DNA of 64,000 nucleotides, from the NCBI RefSeq assembly GCF_022664455.2, contig NZ_JAKRKC020000001.1, positions 3,105,001 to 3,169,000 of the forward strand. Reading direction: 5' to 3'. The position numbers and the translations under genes were made by a program. Positions within the stretch are counted from its first letter, which is position 1, and each line of letters starts with the position of its first letter. Below are positions 26,986-35,812 of the stretch, one piece after another. Origin of the DNA: Actinomadura luzonensis (GTDB taxonomy: Bacteria > Actinomycetota > Actinomycetes > Streptosporangiales > Streptosporangiaceae). Under the pieces are notes generated by a model that was given only the letters and a program-made list of their open reading frames with translations, was not told the DNA's origin and did not search any database.

Positions 26986-27996
26986 TCAGCTCAGCCAGCC
27001 GCGCCTGGTCGCCTCCACCCCCGCGTGGAACCGCGACTGGGTGCCCAGCTCGGCCATGGCGTCGGCGAACCTGGCCCGCACCGTCCGGACCGAGACGCCG
27101 AGCTGGCGGGCGATCGAGTCGTCGCACATGCCCTGCGCGGCCAGCCGCAGCACCTGCACCATGCCGTCGACCTTGCGGCCCCAGGGGAGCGGCACGGCCC
27201 GCGCCCACAGCTCGTCGAACAGCGCGCGCAGCACGCCGACGACGATCGGGGTGCGGACCAGGTAGAAGTTGTAGGCGTGGTCGGGCAGGTTGCCGCCCCA
27301 GTACGGCGGCAGGCCCGCCACCTCCATGCCGATCGTCATGAACCAGCTCGGCACCCGGTGCAGGGTGCGCACCTGGCCGCCGGTCTCGATGAGCTCGGTG
27401 AGCTGGGCGCGGACGCCGGGCAGCGCGAGGGTGTCAACGGGGATGACGGCGCGCACCGTGAGGAGTTTTCGTTTTTGCGCGTCGATCCATGGATCCGCAA
27501 ATTTCCGAACAAAATCCGTTATGGTGCGCTCGTCCGGTATAGCGGTGATTAATTCCATGCCCGGCGACTGCACGGCGATGCCGACGACGCTTTCGTAGAG
27601 CATGTCCGCGCCGCTCGCCAGCTCCACGGTGAAGGAGCCGCTCTGGTAGTCGCGGCCGGCGTCGTAGTCGCGGATGAGGCTGCGGATCGAGCCGAAGGCG
27701 GAGTCGATCATCCGGCTCTCCTCGGCCAGCCGGTCGAGGCGTTGCGCGATCACCCGGCCGAGGGCGGCGGCCGGGTGCCTGGCCAGGTACTCGCCCGAGC
27801 GTTCGTCCACCACCCCGAGTTTGACCAGGTCGTCGAGCTGGCGGCCGACCTTCTCCTCCGGTCCGTCCATGACCTGCGCGATGTCCGTGCGCGTGGCTCG
27901 GTGCAGCCGCAGGATGGCCGTGTACAGCGCGCGCTGGGCAGGGTCGAGGCCCAGCGTCTCTAGCGGATCTGACCCGGTGCGGTACTCGTTGCGCAT
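26986..27996 (-). CDS. TrmB-like/LuxR-type transcriptional regulator
   Basis: The 336-residue protein has an N-terminal winged-helix part (QRALYTAILRLHRATRTDIAQVM) like TrmB. A middle ligand or phospholipase-D-like domain follows (about 110-260). The C-terminal LuxR helix-turn-helix is LAAQGMCDDSIARQLGVSVRTVRARFADAM. This architecture is common in actinobacteria, where members control nearby biosynthetic or metabolic genes. It is transcribed away from guaB across a 445-bp gap with a perfect palindrome (28122-28135) that may be its operator. It separates the DUF5319 gene from guaB. Confidence 0.82.
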   Translation of the reverse strand: MRNEYRTGSDPLETLGLDPAQRALYTAILRLHRATRTDIAQVMDGPEEKVGRQLDDLVKLGVVDERSGEYLARHPAAALGRVIAQRLDRLAEESRMIDSAFGSIRSLIRDYDAGRDYQSGSFTVELASGADMLYESVVGIAVQSPGMELITAIPDERTITDFVRKFADPWIDAQKRKLLTVRAVIPVDTLALPGVRAQLTELIETGGQVRTLHRVPSWFMTIGMEVAGLPPYWGGNLPDHAYNFYLVRTPIVVGVLRALFDELWARAVPLPWGRKVDGMVQVLRLAAQGMCDDSIARQLGVSVRTVRARFADAMAELGTQSRFHAGVEATRRGWLS

Positions 27997-28121
27997 TGTG
28001 TGCGGCTCCGTAGGGGGAACACGGGCGTGCCGCGAGAATAACGCCGCATTACGCCCTTGTCCGCTTCTTGGGACGACTCACAGCTACCTTGCATCTACCC
28101 GGTGCTCCCGCTGTGCAACTT

Positions 28122-28135
28122 CGTGCAATTGCACG
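28122..28135. promoter_or_regulatory. Perfect palindrome, candidate LuxR-type operator
   Basis: CGTGCAATTGCACG is a perfect 14-bp palindrome. Related half-sites TGTGCAACT (28112-28120) and CTTGCAT (28088-28094) lie just to its left. The cluster sits between the LuxR-type gene and the RNA candidate upstream of guaB. Confidence 0.5.
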
Positions 28136-28179
28136 TTTGGACATTGCGGTGTGCCGGTGAGTAACGCAGGATTCACTTA

Positions 28180-28320
28180 GCGTCGGCATCGCGACAAGGT
28201 GCGGAAGCGCAGCCCATCAGGACGCGGAGGGGGGTTCGGTGGTGCGTAGCGCCGCCGTACCGATGCCGGTGGCCGGGGGATGGGACGGATCACCGACCGT
28301 CCCATCCCCCGGCACTTTTC
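28180..28320 (+). ncRNA. Candidate structured RNA (sRNA or riboswitch-like leader) upstream of guaB
   Basis: CGGCATCG (28184-28191) pairs perfectly with CGATGCCG (28261-28268) and encloses two hairpins: TGCG-GAAG-CGCA and CGGTGGTGC-GTA-GCGCCGCCG (two G-U pairs). This three-way-junction-like domain is followed at once by a strong terminator. The whole would make a transcript of about 140 nt ending 122 nt before the guaB ATG. It matches no RNA family I can recall. It could be a free small RNA or a purine-linked attenuator. A TTCACT hexamer (28172-28177) may be part of its promoter. Confidence 0.45.
28273..28320 (+). terminator. Strong intrinsic terminator upstream of guaB
   Basis: CCGGGGGATGGGACGG (28273-28288) and its exact complement (28297-28312) form a 16-bp perfect stem with an 8-nt loop, followed by CACTTTTC. 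The T-rich side marks it as acting on rightward transcripts. No rightward gene precedes it, so it must end a short leader or small RNA. Confidence 0.75.
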
Positions 28321-28329
28321 ATGTTGCGG

Positions 28330-28405
28330 CGGATGCCGGGAGCACGACGGACCGTGGGGGTCATCGTCCTCCCGGCATCCGTGCGTTATGCGCAGGCCAT
28401 AGACT
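28330..28405 (+). promoter_or_regulatory. guaB promoter region with 13-bp inverted repeat
   Basis: CGGATGCCGGGAG (28330-28342) and its exact complement (28369-28381) flank a 26-nt centre. A TAGACT hexamer (28400-28405) follows and is a likely -10 box, 36 nt before the guaB ATG. No good -35 is visible, which would fit an activated or repressed promoter. guaA has the same TAGACT at the same distance. Confidence 0.45.
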
Positions 28406-28408
28406 TAG

Positions 28409-29923
<1,515 letters not shown>

Positions 29924-29928
29924 GTTCC

Positions 29929-31050
29929 ATGACTCAGCAGGTGGAGATCGGCCGGGGGAAGACCGGGCGGCGGGCGTACGCGCTGGACGAGATCGGTCTG
30001 GTGCCCTCGCGCCGCACCCGCGACCCGGAGGAGGTCTCGATCGCCTGGCAGATCGACGCCTACCGGTTCGAGCTGCCCGTCGTCGTCGCGCCCATGGACA
30101 GCGTGGTGTCGCCGGCCACCGCCATCGAGATCGGCCGGCTCGGCGGCCTGGCCCCGCTCGACCTCGAAGGGCTGTGGACGCGTTACGAGGACCCGCAGCC
30201 GCTGCTGGAGGAGTGCGCGGCGCTCGACGCGGCGGCGGCCACCAAGCGGCTCCAGGAGATCTACGCCGCGCCGATCAAGGAGGAGCTGATCGGCCGGCGC
30301 ATCGAGGAGATCCGGGCCTCCGGGGTGACCACGGCCGTGCGGCTGTCGCCGCAGCGCACCGTCCAGTACCACAAGGCGGTCATCGACGCGGGCGTCGACA
30401 TCTTCGTCATCCGCGGCACCACCGTCTCGGCCGAGCACGTCTCGGGGCGGGCCGAGCCGCTCAACCTCAAGCAGTTCATCTACGAGCTGGACGTCCCGGT
30501 CATCGTGGGCGGCTGCGCCACCTACACCGCGGCCCTGCACCTCATGCGCACGGGCGCGGCCGGGGTGCTGGTGGGCTTCGGCGGCGGCGCCTCGCACACC
30601 ACCCGCAACGTGCTGGGCGTGGCGGTGCCGATGGCGACGGCGATCTCCGACGTGGCGGCGGCGCGGCGCGACTACATGGACGAGTCGGGCGGCCGGTACG
30701 TGCACGTCATCGCCGACGGCGGCATGGGCACCTCCGGCGACATCGCCAAGGCCATCGCCTGCGGCGCCGACGCCGTCATGGTGGGCTCCCCGCTGGCTCG
30801 CGCCGCCGAGGCGCCCGGCCGGGGCTTCCACTGGGGCTCCGAGGCGCACCACCCCGACCTGCCCAGGGGGCGGCGGGTCGAGTTCGGCACGGTGGGCACG
30901 CTGGCGCAGATCCTGCACGGGCCGTCCAGCGTGGCCGACGGGTCGATGAACCTGATGGGCGCGCTCAAGCGCACGATGGCCTCCACCGGCTACTCCGACA
31001 TCAAGGAGTTCCAGCGCGTCGAGGTGGTCGTCGCGCCCACCCAGCGCTGA
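29929..31050 (+). CDS. guaB3: GuaB3 family IMP dehydrogenase-related protein
   Basis: The 373-residue protein is the CBS-free paralogue of IMP dehydrogenase that follows guaB in actinobacteria. It starts VEIGRGKTGRRAYALDEIGLVPSRRTRD, keeps the phosphate-binding ADGGMGTSGDIAKAIACGADAVMVGSPL, and has an altered catalytic loop (VGFGGGASHTTRNVLG) without the usual Cys in that position. The family has been reported in some bacteria to act as a GMP reductase-like or salvage enzyme, so its reaction here is uncertain. It is co-transcribed with guaB. Confidence 0.92.
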   Translation: MTQQVEIGRGKTGRRAYALDEIGLVPSRRTRDPEEVSIAWQIDAYRFELPVVVAPMDSVVSPATAIEIGRLGGLAPLDLEGLWTRYEDPQPLLEECAALDAAAATKRLQEIYAAPIKEELIGRRIEEIRASGVTTAVRLSPQRTVQYHKAVIDAGVDIFVIRGTTVSAEHVSGRAEPLNLKQFIYELDVPVIVGGCATYTAALHLMRTGAAGVLVGFGGGASHTTRNVLGVAVPMATAISDVAAARRDYMDESGGRYVHVIADGGMGTSGDIAKAIACGADAVMVGSPLARAAEAPGRGFHWGSEAHHPDLPRGRRVEFGTVGTLAQILHGPSSVADGSMNLMGALKRTMASTGYSDIKEFQRVEVVVAPTQR

Positions 31051-31068
31051 CGGCTCCCCGAGCACGGC

Positions 31069-31112
31069 GGCCCGCCACCCGGTCATCCGGGCGGCGGGCC
31101 GTTCTCGTGTTG
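31069..31112 (+). terminator. Terminator after guaB3
   Basis: GGCCCGCCACCCGG (31069-31082) and CCGGGCGGCGGGCC (31087-31100) form a 14-bp stem with one mismatch and a TCAT loop. GTTCTCGTGTTG follows. Confidence 0.7.
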
Positions 31113-31121
31113 CGCCCTTTT

Positions 31122-31157
31122 CCTAGATGTTCTAGGTTTGTGCCTAGGAATCCTAGG
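31122..31157. promoter_or_regulatory. Two CCTAG palindromes, likely TetR autoregulation operators
   Basis: CCTAGATGTTCTAGG (31122-31136) and CCTAGGAATCCTAGG (31143-31157) start 21 bp apart, two helical turns. They end 8 bp before the start codon of the TetR-type gene, so binding there would block its expression. Confidence 0.6.
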
Positions 31158-31165
31158 GAGGGCAC

Positions 31166-31750
31166 GTGGCGCGAGCGGGACTGACGGCCGAGCGCATCAC
31201 CCGGGCGGCGGCCGACCTGGCCGACGCGGCCGGGTTCGACAACCTCACCGTGTCGGCGCTGGCCCGGCACTTCGGCGTCAAGGACGCCAGCCTGTACTCG
31301 CACGTCAGGAACCTGAAGGACCTGCGCACCCGGGTCGCGGTCCTCGCCGCGGGCGAGATGGTCGACCTCATCGCCGCGGCGGTGGCCGGGCGCTCCGGCA
31401 AGGACGCGCTCGCGGCCTTCGCGGGCGCCTACCGCGCCTACGCCCTGCGCCACCCCGGCCGGTACGCCGCCACGCAGAGCAAGGTCGACCTCGACCAGGT
31501 GGCCGACCTGTCGCCCTTCCTGCGCACCGGCGAGCTGACCTACGGCATGCTGCGCGCCTACGACCTGGAGGAGCCCGACCTGACCGACGCCGTGCGGCTG
31601 CTCCGCAGCACGTTCCACGGCTACACCAGCCTGGAGGCCGCGGGCGGCTTCCAGCACTCCCGGGACGTGGACGCGTCCTGGAACCAGGCGATCGAGGCCC
31701 TGCACGTGACGCTGACGCACTGGCCGCGGGCGGGCGAGGAGGAACGATGA
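31166..31750 (+). CDS. TetR family transcriptional regulator
   Basis: This 194-residue regulator has an N-terminal helix-turn-helix (ITRAAADLADAAGFDNLTVSALARHFGVKDASLYSHV). The C-terminal domain has the LRSTFHGYTSLEAAGGF segment characteristic of the WHG subgroup. Two palindromes just upstream suggest it represses itself. It overlaps the next hydrolase gene by ATGA, so regulator, hydrolase and short-chain dehydrogenase form one operon. The inducer is unknown. Confidence 0.9.
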   Translation: MARAGLTAERITRAAADLADAAGFDNLTVSALARHFGVKDASLYSHVRNLKDLRTRVAVLAAGEMVDLIAAAVAGRSGKDALAAFAGAYRAYALRHPGRYAATQSKVDLDQVADLSPFLRTGELTYGMLRAYDLEEPDLTDAVRLLRSTFHGYTSLEAAGGFQHSRDVDASWNQAIEALHVTLTHWPRAGEEER

Positions 31751-32568
31751 GAGAAGGCGCCCTGCGCGTCCCCGGCGCGGAGCTGTTCTACGAGGTGCGC
31801 GGCGCGGGCCCGATGCTGCTGCTGGTGCCCGGCGGGGGCGGCGACGCCGGCACCTTCGACGGCGTCGCCGACGTGCTGGCCGCGCACTTCACCGTGGTCG
31901 CCGCCGACCCGCGCGGCTACTCCCGCAGCCGCCTCGACGCCCCCGGGCCGGTGGACCAGCGGGTGGAGACGCAGAGCGAGGACGCCGCCCGGCTCATCGA
32001 CCACCTGGGCGGCGGCAGCGCGTACGTCTTCGGCGGCAGCGACGGCGGCATCGTCGTGCTCGACCTGCTGGCCCGCCACCCCGGGCGGGTGCGGCGGGCC
32101 GTGGTGCACGAGCCGCCGTGCGTCGCGGTGCTGCCGGACGCCGCCGAGCAGCTCGCGTTCTTCGGCAGGGTGTACGAGATCTTCCGGGCCGAGGGGGTGG
32201 CGGCGGCCGGAGCGTATTTTATGGCGGGCATCGGCAACACGCTCGGGCCGATGCCGGACCCGGCGACGCTGCCGCCCAGGGCGGCCGGGCGGGTGACGCG
32301 GACCCTGGCCAACGTGCCGCTGTTCATGGAGCACGAGCTGCGCCAGTTCACCGCGTACGAGCCGGACCTGGCCGCGCTGGAGGCCGCCGCCGGCCGCCTG
32401 GTCCTGGCGGCCGGGGAGGAGACGCGGGGGCGCCTGCCGTACCGGCCGGCCGCGGAGCTGGCCAGGCGGCTCGGGCTCGAGCTGACGGAGTTCCCCGGCG
32501 GGCACGGCGGGTACACCCAGCGGCCCGCCGAGTTCGCCGAGCTGCTGACCCGCGTGCTGCGGGACTGA
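31747..32568 (+). CDS. Alpha/beta hydrolase
   Basis: The 273-residue hydrolase has the oxyanion loop LLVPGGGGDAGTF and the nucleophile elbow FGGSDGGIV, where Ser sits in a GGSDGG context and not the usual GHSxG. ADPRGYSRS and a C-terminal histidine in FPGGHGGYTQRP complete the family pattern. It is translationally coupled to the TetR-type regulator and likely acts on the compound that regulator senses. Confidence 0.83.
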   Translation: MREGALRVPGAELFYEVRGAGPMLLLVPGGGGDAGTFDGVADVLAAHFTVVAADPRGYSRSRLDAPGPVDQRVETQSEDAARLIDHLGGGSAYVFGGSDGGIVVLDLLARHPGRVRRAVVHEPPCVAVLPDAAEQLAFFGRVYEIFRAEGVAAAGAYFMAGIGNTLGPMPDPATLPPRAAGRVTRTLANVPLFMEHELRQFTAYEPDLAALEAAAGRLVLAAGEETRGRLPYRPAAELARRLGLELTEFPGGHGGYTQRPAEFAELLTRVLRD

Positions 32569-32583
32569 GGGAGGAAGAGGCGG

Positions 32584-33273
32584 ATGGCGGGACGGGTGTG
32601 CGTGGTCACCGGGGCCAACCGGGGGATCGGGCTGGAGGTGGCGGCGCGGCTCGCGCGGGCCGGCGACACGGTGCTGCTGACGGCCCGCGACCCGGCCAAG
32701 GCCGAGCGCGCCGCGCGCGGCCTCGCGGGCCGGGTGGAGCCGCGGCGGCTGGACGTGTCCGACGACGAGTCCGTGGCGGAGTTCGCCCGGGGCGTGCGCG
32801 AGGCGCACGGGCGGGTGGACGTGCTGGTCAACAACGCGGCCATCCACTACGACACCTGGCAGCGCGCCTCCGGCGCCGACCTCGGCGTGGTGCGCGAGGC
32901 CTTGGAGACGAACCTGCTGGGCGCCTGGCGGGTGACGCAGGCGCTGCTGCCGCTGCTGCGCGCCGGGCGGCACGGCCGGGTGGTGAACGTCTCCAGCGAG
33001 GCCGGCTCGCTGGCGTCCATGGGGGCGGGGACGCCCGCGTACGCGGTGTCGAAGGCCGGCCTGAACGCGCTGACCCGGATGCTCGCCGCCGAGCTGCGCC
33101 GCGACCGCGTGCTCGTGAACGCGGTCTGCCCCGGCTGGGTGGCCACCGACATGGGCGGCCCGGGCGGGCGGCCGGTGGCGGAGGGCGCGGCGAGCGTGTT
33201 GTGGGCGGTGGACCTGCCGGACGACGGTCCGACGGGCGGCTTCTTCCGTGACGGCCGGCCGCTGCCGTGGTGA
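32584..33273 (+). CDS. Short-chain dehydrogenase/reductase
   Basis: The 229-residue classical SDR has the cofactor motif VTGANRGIGLEVAARL, the NNAAIHYD structural motif, a catalytic Ser in VNVSSEAGSL and the YAVSK catalytic pair (YxxxK). The Arg after the second strand (TARDPAKAERAAR) suggests NADP(H). It follows the hydrolase by 15 bp in the TetR operon. Its substrate is unknown. Confidence 0.88.
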   Translation: MAGRVCVVTGANRGIGLEVAARLARAGDTVLLTARDPAKAERAARGLAGRVEPRRLDVSDDESVAEFARGVREAHGRVDVLVNNAAIHYDTWQRASGADLGVVREALETNLLGAWRVTQALLPLLRAGRHGRVVNVSSEAGSLASMGAGTPAYAVSKAGLNALTRMLAAELRRDRVLVNAVCPGWVATDMGGPGGRPVAEGAASVLWAVDLPDDGPTGGFFRDGRPLPW

Positions 33274-33277
33274 CCCG

Positions 33278-33307
33278 TTGACAACCGGAACGGCCGTTCC
33301 GTAGGGT
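33278..33307 (+). promoter_or_regulatory. Promoter with internal palindrome before the SnoaL-like gene
   Basis: TTGACA (33278-33283) and TAGGGT (33302-33307) are 18 bp apart. The spacer carries a perfect 14-bp palindrome GGAACGGCCGTTCC (33287-33300), and a further CGTTCC half-site follows downstream. This is a typical repressor-controlled promoter. Confidence 0.55.
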
Positions 33308-33346
33308 TCAAGCGGATCAGTCGTTCCGGATATTTGGGGGTATGTC

Positions 33347-33763
33347 ATGTCCGCGACTCCGAGCGCCCGCGAGGTGGCCGAACGCTTCCTGGCCGCGGCC
33401 ACCGGCGACGGCCTCGCCGACCTGTACGCCGAGGACTCCGTCATCGAGCTGCCCTTCAGCCCGGAGGGCCGGCCGCTCCGCTTCGAGGGCAGGGAAGGGC
33501 ACCGGGCCCGCTTCGCGCGCGCCGCCGGGATGCTCCGCCACGAGCGCACCGCGAACGTGACGATCCACGAGACCACCGACCCCGAGGTGGTCGTCCTGGA
33601 GTTCGACCTGCACAGCGTGGTCATCCCCACCGGGCGGCCGGTCGTGCGGACGTACGCGATGGTGATGCGCGTCCGCGACGGGCTGATCACGCACTCCCGC
33701 GACTACGCCGACACCCTGGCGGCGGCCGAGCTGACCAGGGAGCTGAGGTCGCTGGTGCCGTAG
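33347..33763 (+). CDS. SnoaL-like / nuclear transport factor 2 family protein
   Basis: The 138-residue protein has the NTF2-like pattern (REVAERFLAAATGDGLADLYAEDSVIELPFSPEG and RDGLITHSRDYADTLAAAEL). Members are ligand-binding or isomerase-like. It has its own regulated promoter and stands 9 bp before a kinase-fold gene. No regulator for the promoter palindrome is adjacent in the right orientation. Confidence 0.8.
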   Translation: MSATPSAREVAERFLAAATGDGLADLYAEDSVIELPFSPEGRPLRFEGREGHRARFARAAGMLRHERTANVTIHETTDPEVVVLEFDLHSVVIPTGRPVVRTYAMVMRVRDGLITHSRDYADTLAAAELTRELRSLVP

Positions 33764-33772
33764 GCTGCTGCG

Positions 33773-34558
33773 GTGCCCGATCTTCAGCACACCCACGAGG
33801 TGGCCTACGACGGCGACGTCGTCACCAAGCGCTACCTCGGCACCAAGCCGGGCGCGGCCGAGCGGGAGTGGCGGGCGCTGACCCTGCTGGCCGAGCACGC
33901 GCCGGGGCTCGCGCCGCGGCCGATCGCGTTCGAGGCGGGCGTGGTGTCCATGAGCCGCCTCGACGGGGTGCCGCTGCGCGGCCTGCCGGCCCCCGGCGAG
34001 CACGCCGCCGCCCTGGCCGACGCGCTGGCCGAGCTGCACGCCGCCGTCCCGGCCCGGGTGCTGCGGGACGTCCCGGTGCGGCCCTGGCAGCGCGAGGCGG
34101 TCTGCGACTGGATCCGGCTCCAGGGAGCGCGCTGGCGGCCCCGCGGCCCGCTCGCCGACCGCGCCGTCCGGGAGGGGCTGCGCTGGCTGGCGGGCTGGCG
34201 GCCGGGCGAGTCCGGCGTCACGCCCGTCTTCGGGGCGGGCGACGGCAACCTCGCGAACTTCCTGTGGGACGGCAGCCGGGTGCGCATCGTCGACTTCGAG
34301 GACTCCGGCCGCAGCGACCTCGCCTACGAGCTGGCCGAGCTGGCCGAGCACGTGTCGATGTGGGTGGACGGCGACCTGGAGATCGCCCGCCGCTTCGAGC
34401 TGAGCCCCCAGGAGGAGCGCCGGCTGCGCGAGTGCCGCAAGGCGCACACCCTGGTCTGGTTGTTCCTGCTCTCCCACGACGACCCCGCCGACCCGCGCAA
34501 CCCGCCCGGCACCTTCGATCGCCAGGCCGAGCGGGTGCTGGCAACATTGGGCGCGTGA
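33773..34558 (+). CDS. Phosphotransferase (APH-fold) lacking the catalytic-loop His
   Basis: The 261-residue protein has the APH fold with the catalytic-loop segment VFGAGDGNLANFLWD and the metal-binding IVDFEDSG. In the usual H-G-D-x4-N motif the Asp (157) and Asn (162) are present but the His is replaced by Ala155. Activity may be retained because Asp is the base, but the change is unusual. It starts with GTG and overlaps the next GNAT gene by GTGA. Confidence 0.78.
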   Translation: MPDLQHTHEVAYDGDVVTKRYLGTKPGAAEREWRALTLLAEHAPGLAPRPIAFEAGVVSMSRLDGVPLRGLPAPGEHAAALADALAELHAAVPARVLRDVPVRPWQREAVCDWIRLQGARWRPRGPLADRAVREGLRWLAGWRPGESGVTPVFGAGDGNLANFLWDGSRVRIVDFEDSGRSDLAYELAELAEHVSMWVDGDLEIARRFELSPQEERRLRECRKAHTLVWLFLLSHDDPADPRNPPGTFDRQAERVLATLGA

Positions 34559-35010
34559 GACTCGCCGGACCCGACGACCTGACCGCCGTCGAACAGCTCG
34601 TGCGCGACGCCTACGAGCCGTGGATCCCCGTCGTCGGCATGCGCCCCCTGCCCATGGACGCCGACTACGGCGCACTCATCGCCGCCCGCCGGGTGCACGT
34701 CACCGACGACCTGCGCGGGCTGATCGTGCTCGTGCCCGAGGACGGCGCGCTGCTGGTCGACAACGTCGCCGTCCGGCCCGACAGCCACGGCCAGGGCATC
34801 GGGCGCGGCCTGCTGGCCTACGCCGAGCGGGAGGCGCGCCGGCTCGGCCTGCCCGCGCTGCGCCTCTACACCAACGTCAGGATGACGTCCAACATCGCCC
34901 TGTACGCCTCGCTCGGCTACGCCGAGACCGGCAGGATCGGCGTCGAGGGCCGCTCGGCCGTCCTCATGCGCAAGGAGCTCAGCCCTGCAGCACCCCCAGC
35001 AGGTGGCTGA
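34555..35010 (+). CDS. GNAT family N-acetyltransferase
   Basis: This acetyltransferase of 151 residues has the acetyl-CoA motif VRPDSHGQGIGRGLLAYAE, the LRLYTNVRMTSNIALYASLGY strand-helix and the C-terminal VEGRSAVLMRKEL. It starts with GTG inside the stop of the kinase-fold gene. Its 3' end overlaps the convergent aldolase gene by 32 bp. Its substrate is unknown. Confidence 0.83.
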   Translation: MRLAGPDDLTAVEQLVRDAYEPWIPVVGMRPLPMDADYGALIAARRVHVTDDLRGLIVLVPEDGALLVDNVAVRPDSHGQGIGRGLLAYAEREARRLGLPALRLYTNVRMTSNIALYASLGYAETGRIGVEGRSAVLMRKELSPAAPPAGG

Positions 35011-35803
35011 CCTCGCGGGCCACCGCGTCGCGGCCCGCCTTGACGTACTTGCGCGGGTCGACCACGCGCGGGTCGTGCTCCAGGTAGTCGCGGATCGCGC
35101 CGGTGAACGCCTTGTTGAGGTGCGTCGCGATGTTGATCTTCTTCATGCCCTGCCGCACGGCCGCCCGCAGCACCTCGTCCGGCACGCCCGACGAGCCGTG
35201 CAGCACCAGCGGCACCGGCACCGCGGCCCGCAGCTCGGCGATGAGCTCCAGGTCCAGGACGGCGTCCTTGGTGGTCATGGCGTGTGAGGTGCCGACGGCC
35301 ACGGCGAGCGCGTCCACGCCGGTGCGCCGCACGTACTCGACCGCCTCGTGCGGCTTGGTGCGGGCGCCCGGCGCGTGCACGCCGTCCTTGCCGCCGACCT
35401 CGCCCAGCTCCGCCTCCACCCACACGCCGCGCTCGTGGCACCACGCCGCCACCTCGGCCGTGGCCCGCACGTTGTCCTCGTCGGGCAGGGCCGAGGCGTC
35501 GAACATGACCGACCCCAGCCCCAGCCCCACCGCCTCCTCCACCAGCGCGCGGTCGGTGGCGTGGTCGAGGTGCACCGCGACCGGCACCGCGGCGCGCCGG
35601 GCCACGGCCAGCGCGGCCAGCGCGACCGGCTCCAGCGCCCCGTGGTAACGCACGCAGTTCTCGCTGATCTGCAGCACGACCGGCAGGCCCAGGGCCTCGG
35701 CGCCGGCCACGATGGCACTGGCGTGCTCGAGCTGGATCACGTTGAAGGCACCCACCCCCGCGGGTGACTGCCGGACGAGGTCGCCGATGGCGGCGAGGGG
35801 CAT
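34979..35803 (-). CDS. Class II tagatose/fructose-bisphosphate aldolase
   Basis: The 274-residue zinc aldolase cleaves a ketose bisphosphate to dihydroxyacetone phosphate and glyceraldehyde 3-phosphate. It shows GAFNVIQLEHASAI, VAVHLDHATD with metal His, SVMFDASALP, VEAELGEVGGKDG, and the second metal region LVLHGSSGVPDE with NIATHLNKAF. The GatY/KbaY-like length and its place with a deacetylase, SIS protein and PfkB kinase favour tagatose 1,6-bisphosphate as substrate. It is the last gene of the leftward amino-sugar operon. Confidence 0.85.
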   Translation of the reverse strand: MPLAAIGDLVRQSPAGVGAFNVIQLEHASAIVAGAEALGLPVVLQISENCVRYHGALEPVALAALAVARRAAVPVAVHLDHATDRALVEEAVGLGLGSVMFDASALPDEDNVRATAEVAAWCHERGVWVEAELGEVGGKDGVHAPGARTKPHEAVEYVRRTGVDALAVAVGTSHAMTTKDAVLDLELIAELRAAVPVPLVLHGSSGVPDEVLRAAVRQGMKKINIATHLNKAFTGAIRDYLEHDPRVVDPRKYVKAGRDAVAREVSHLLGVLQG

Positions 35804-35812
35804 GGTCGCTCC

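Noticed and set aside
28195-28225. Signal recognition particle RNA core (CGGAAG with AGCAG-like sequence) upstream of guaB
   Set aside because: Only a short stretch resembles it; the conserved AGCAG side and the long hairpin are missing.
28180-28320. Cyclic-di-GMP or cyclic-di-AMP riboswitch
   Set aside because: The GGTACCGAT-like end is suggestive, but the conserved core sequences of those classes are absent, so I left the RNA unassigned.
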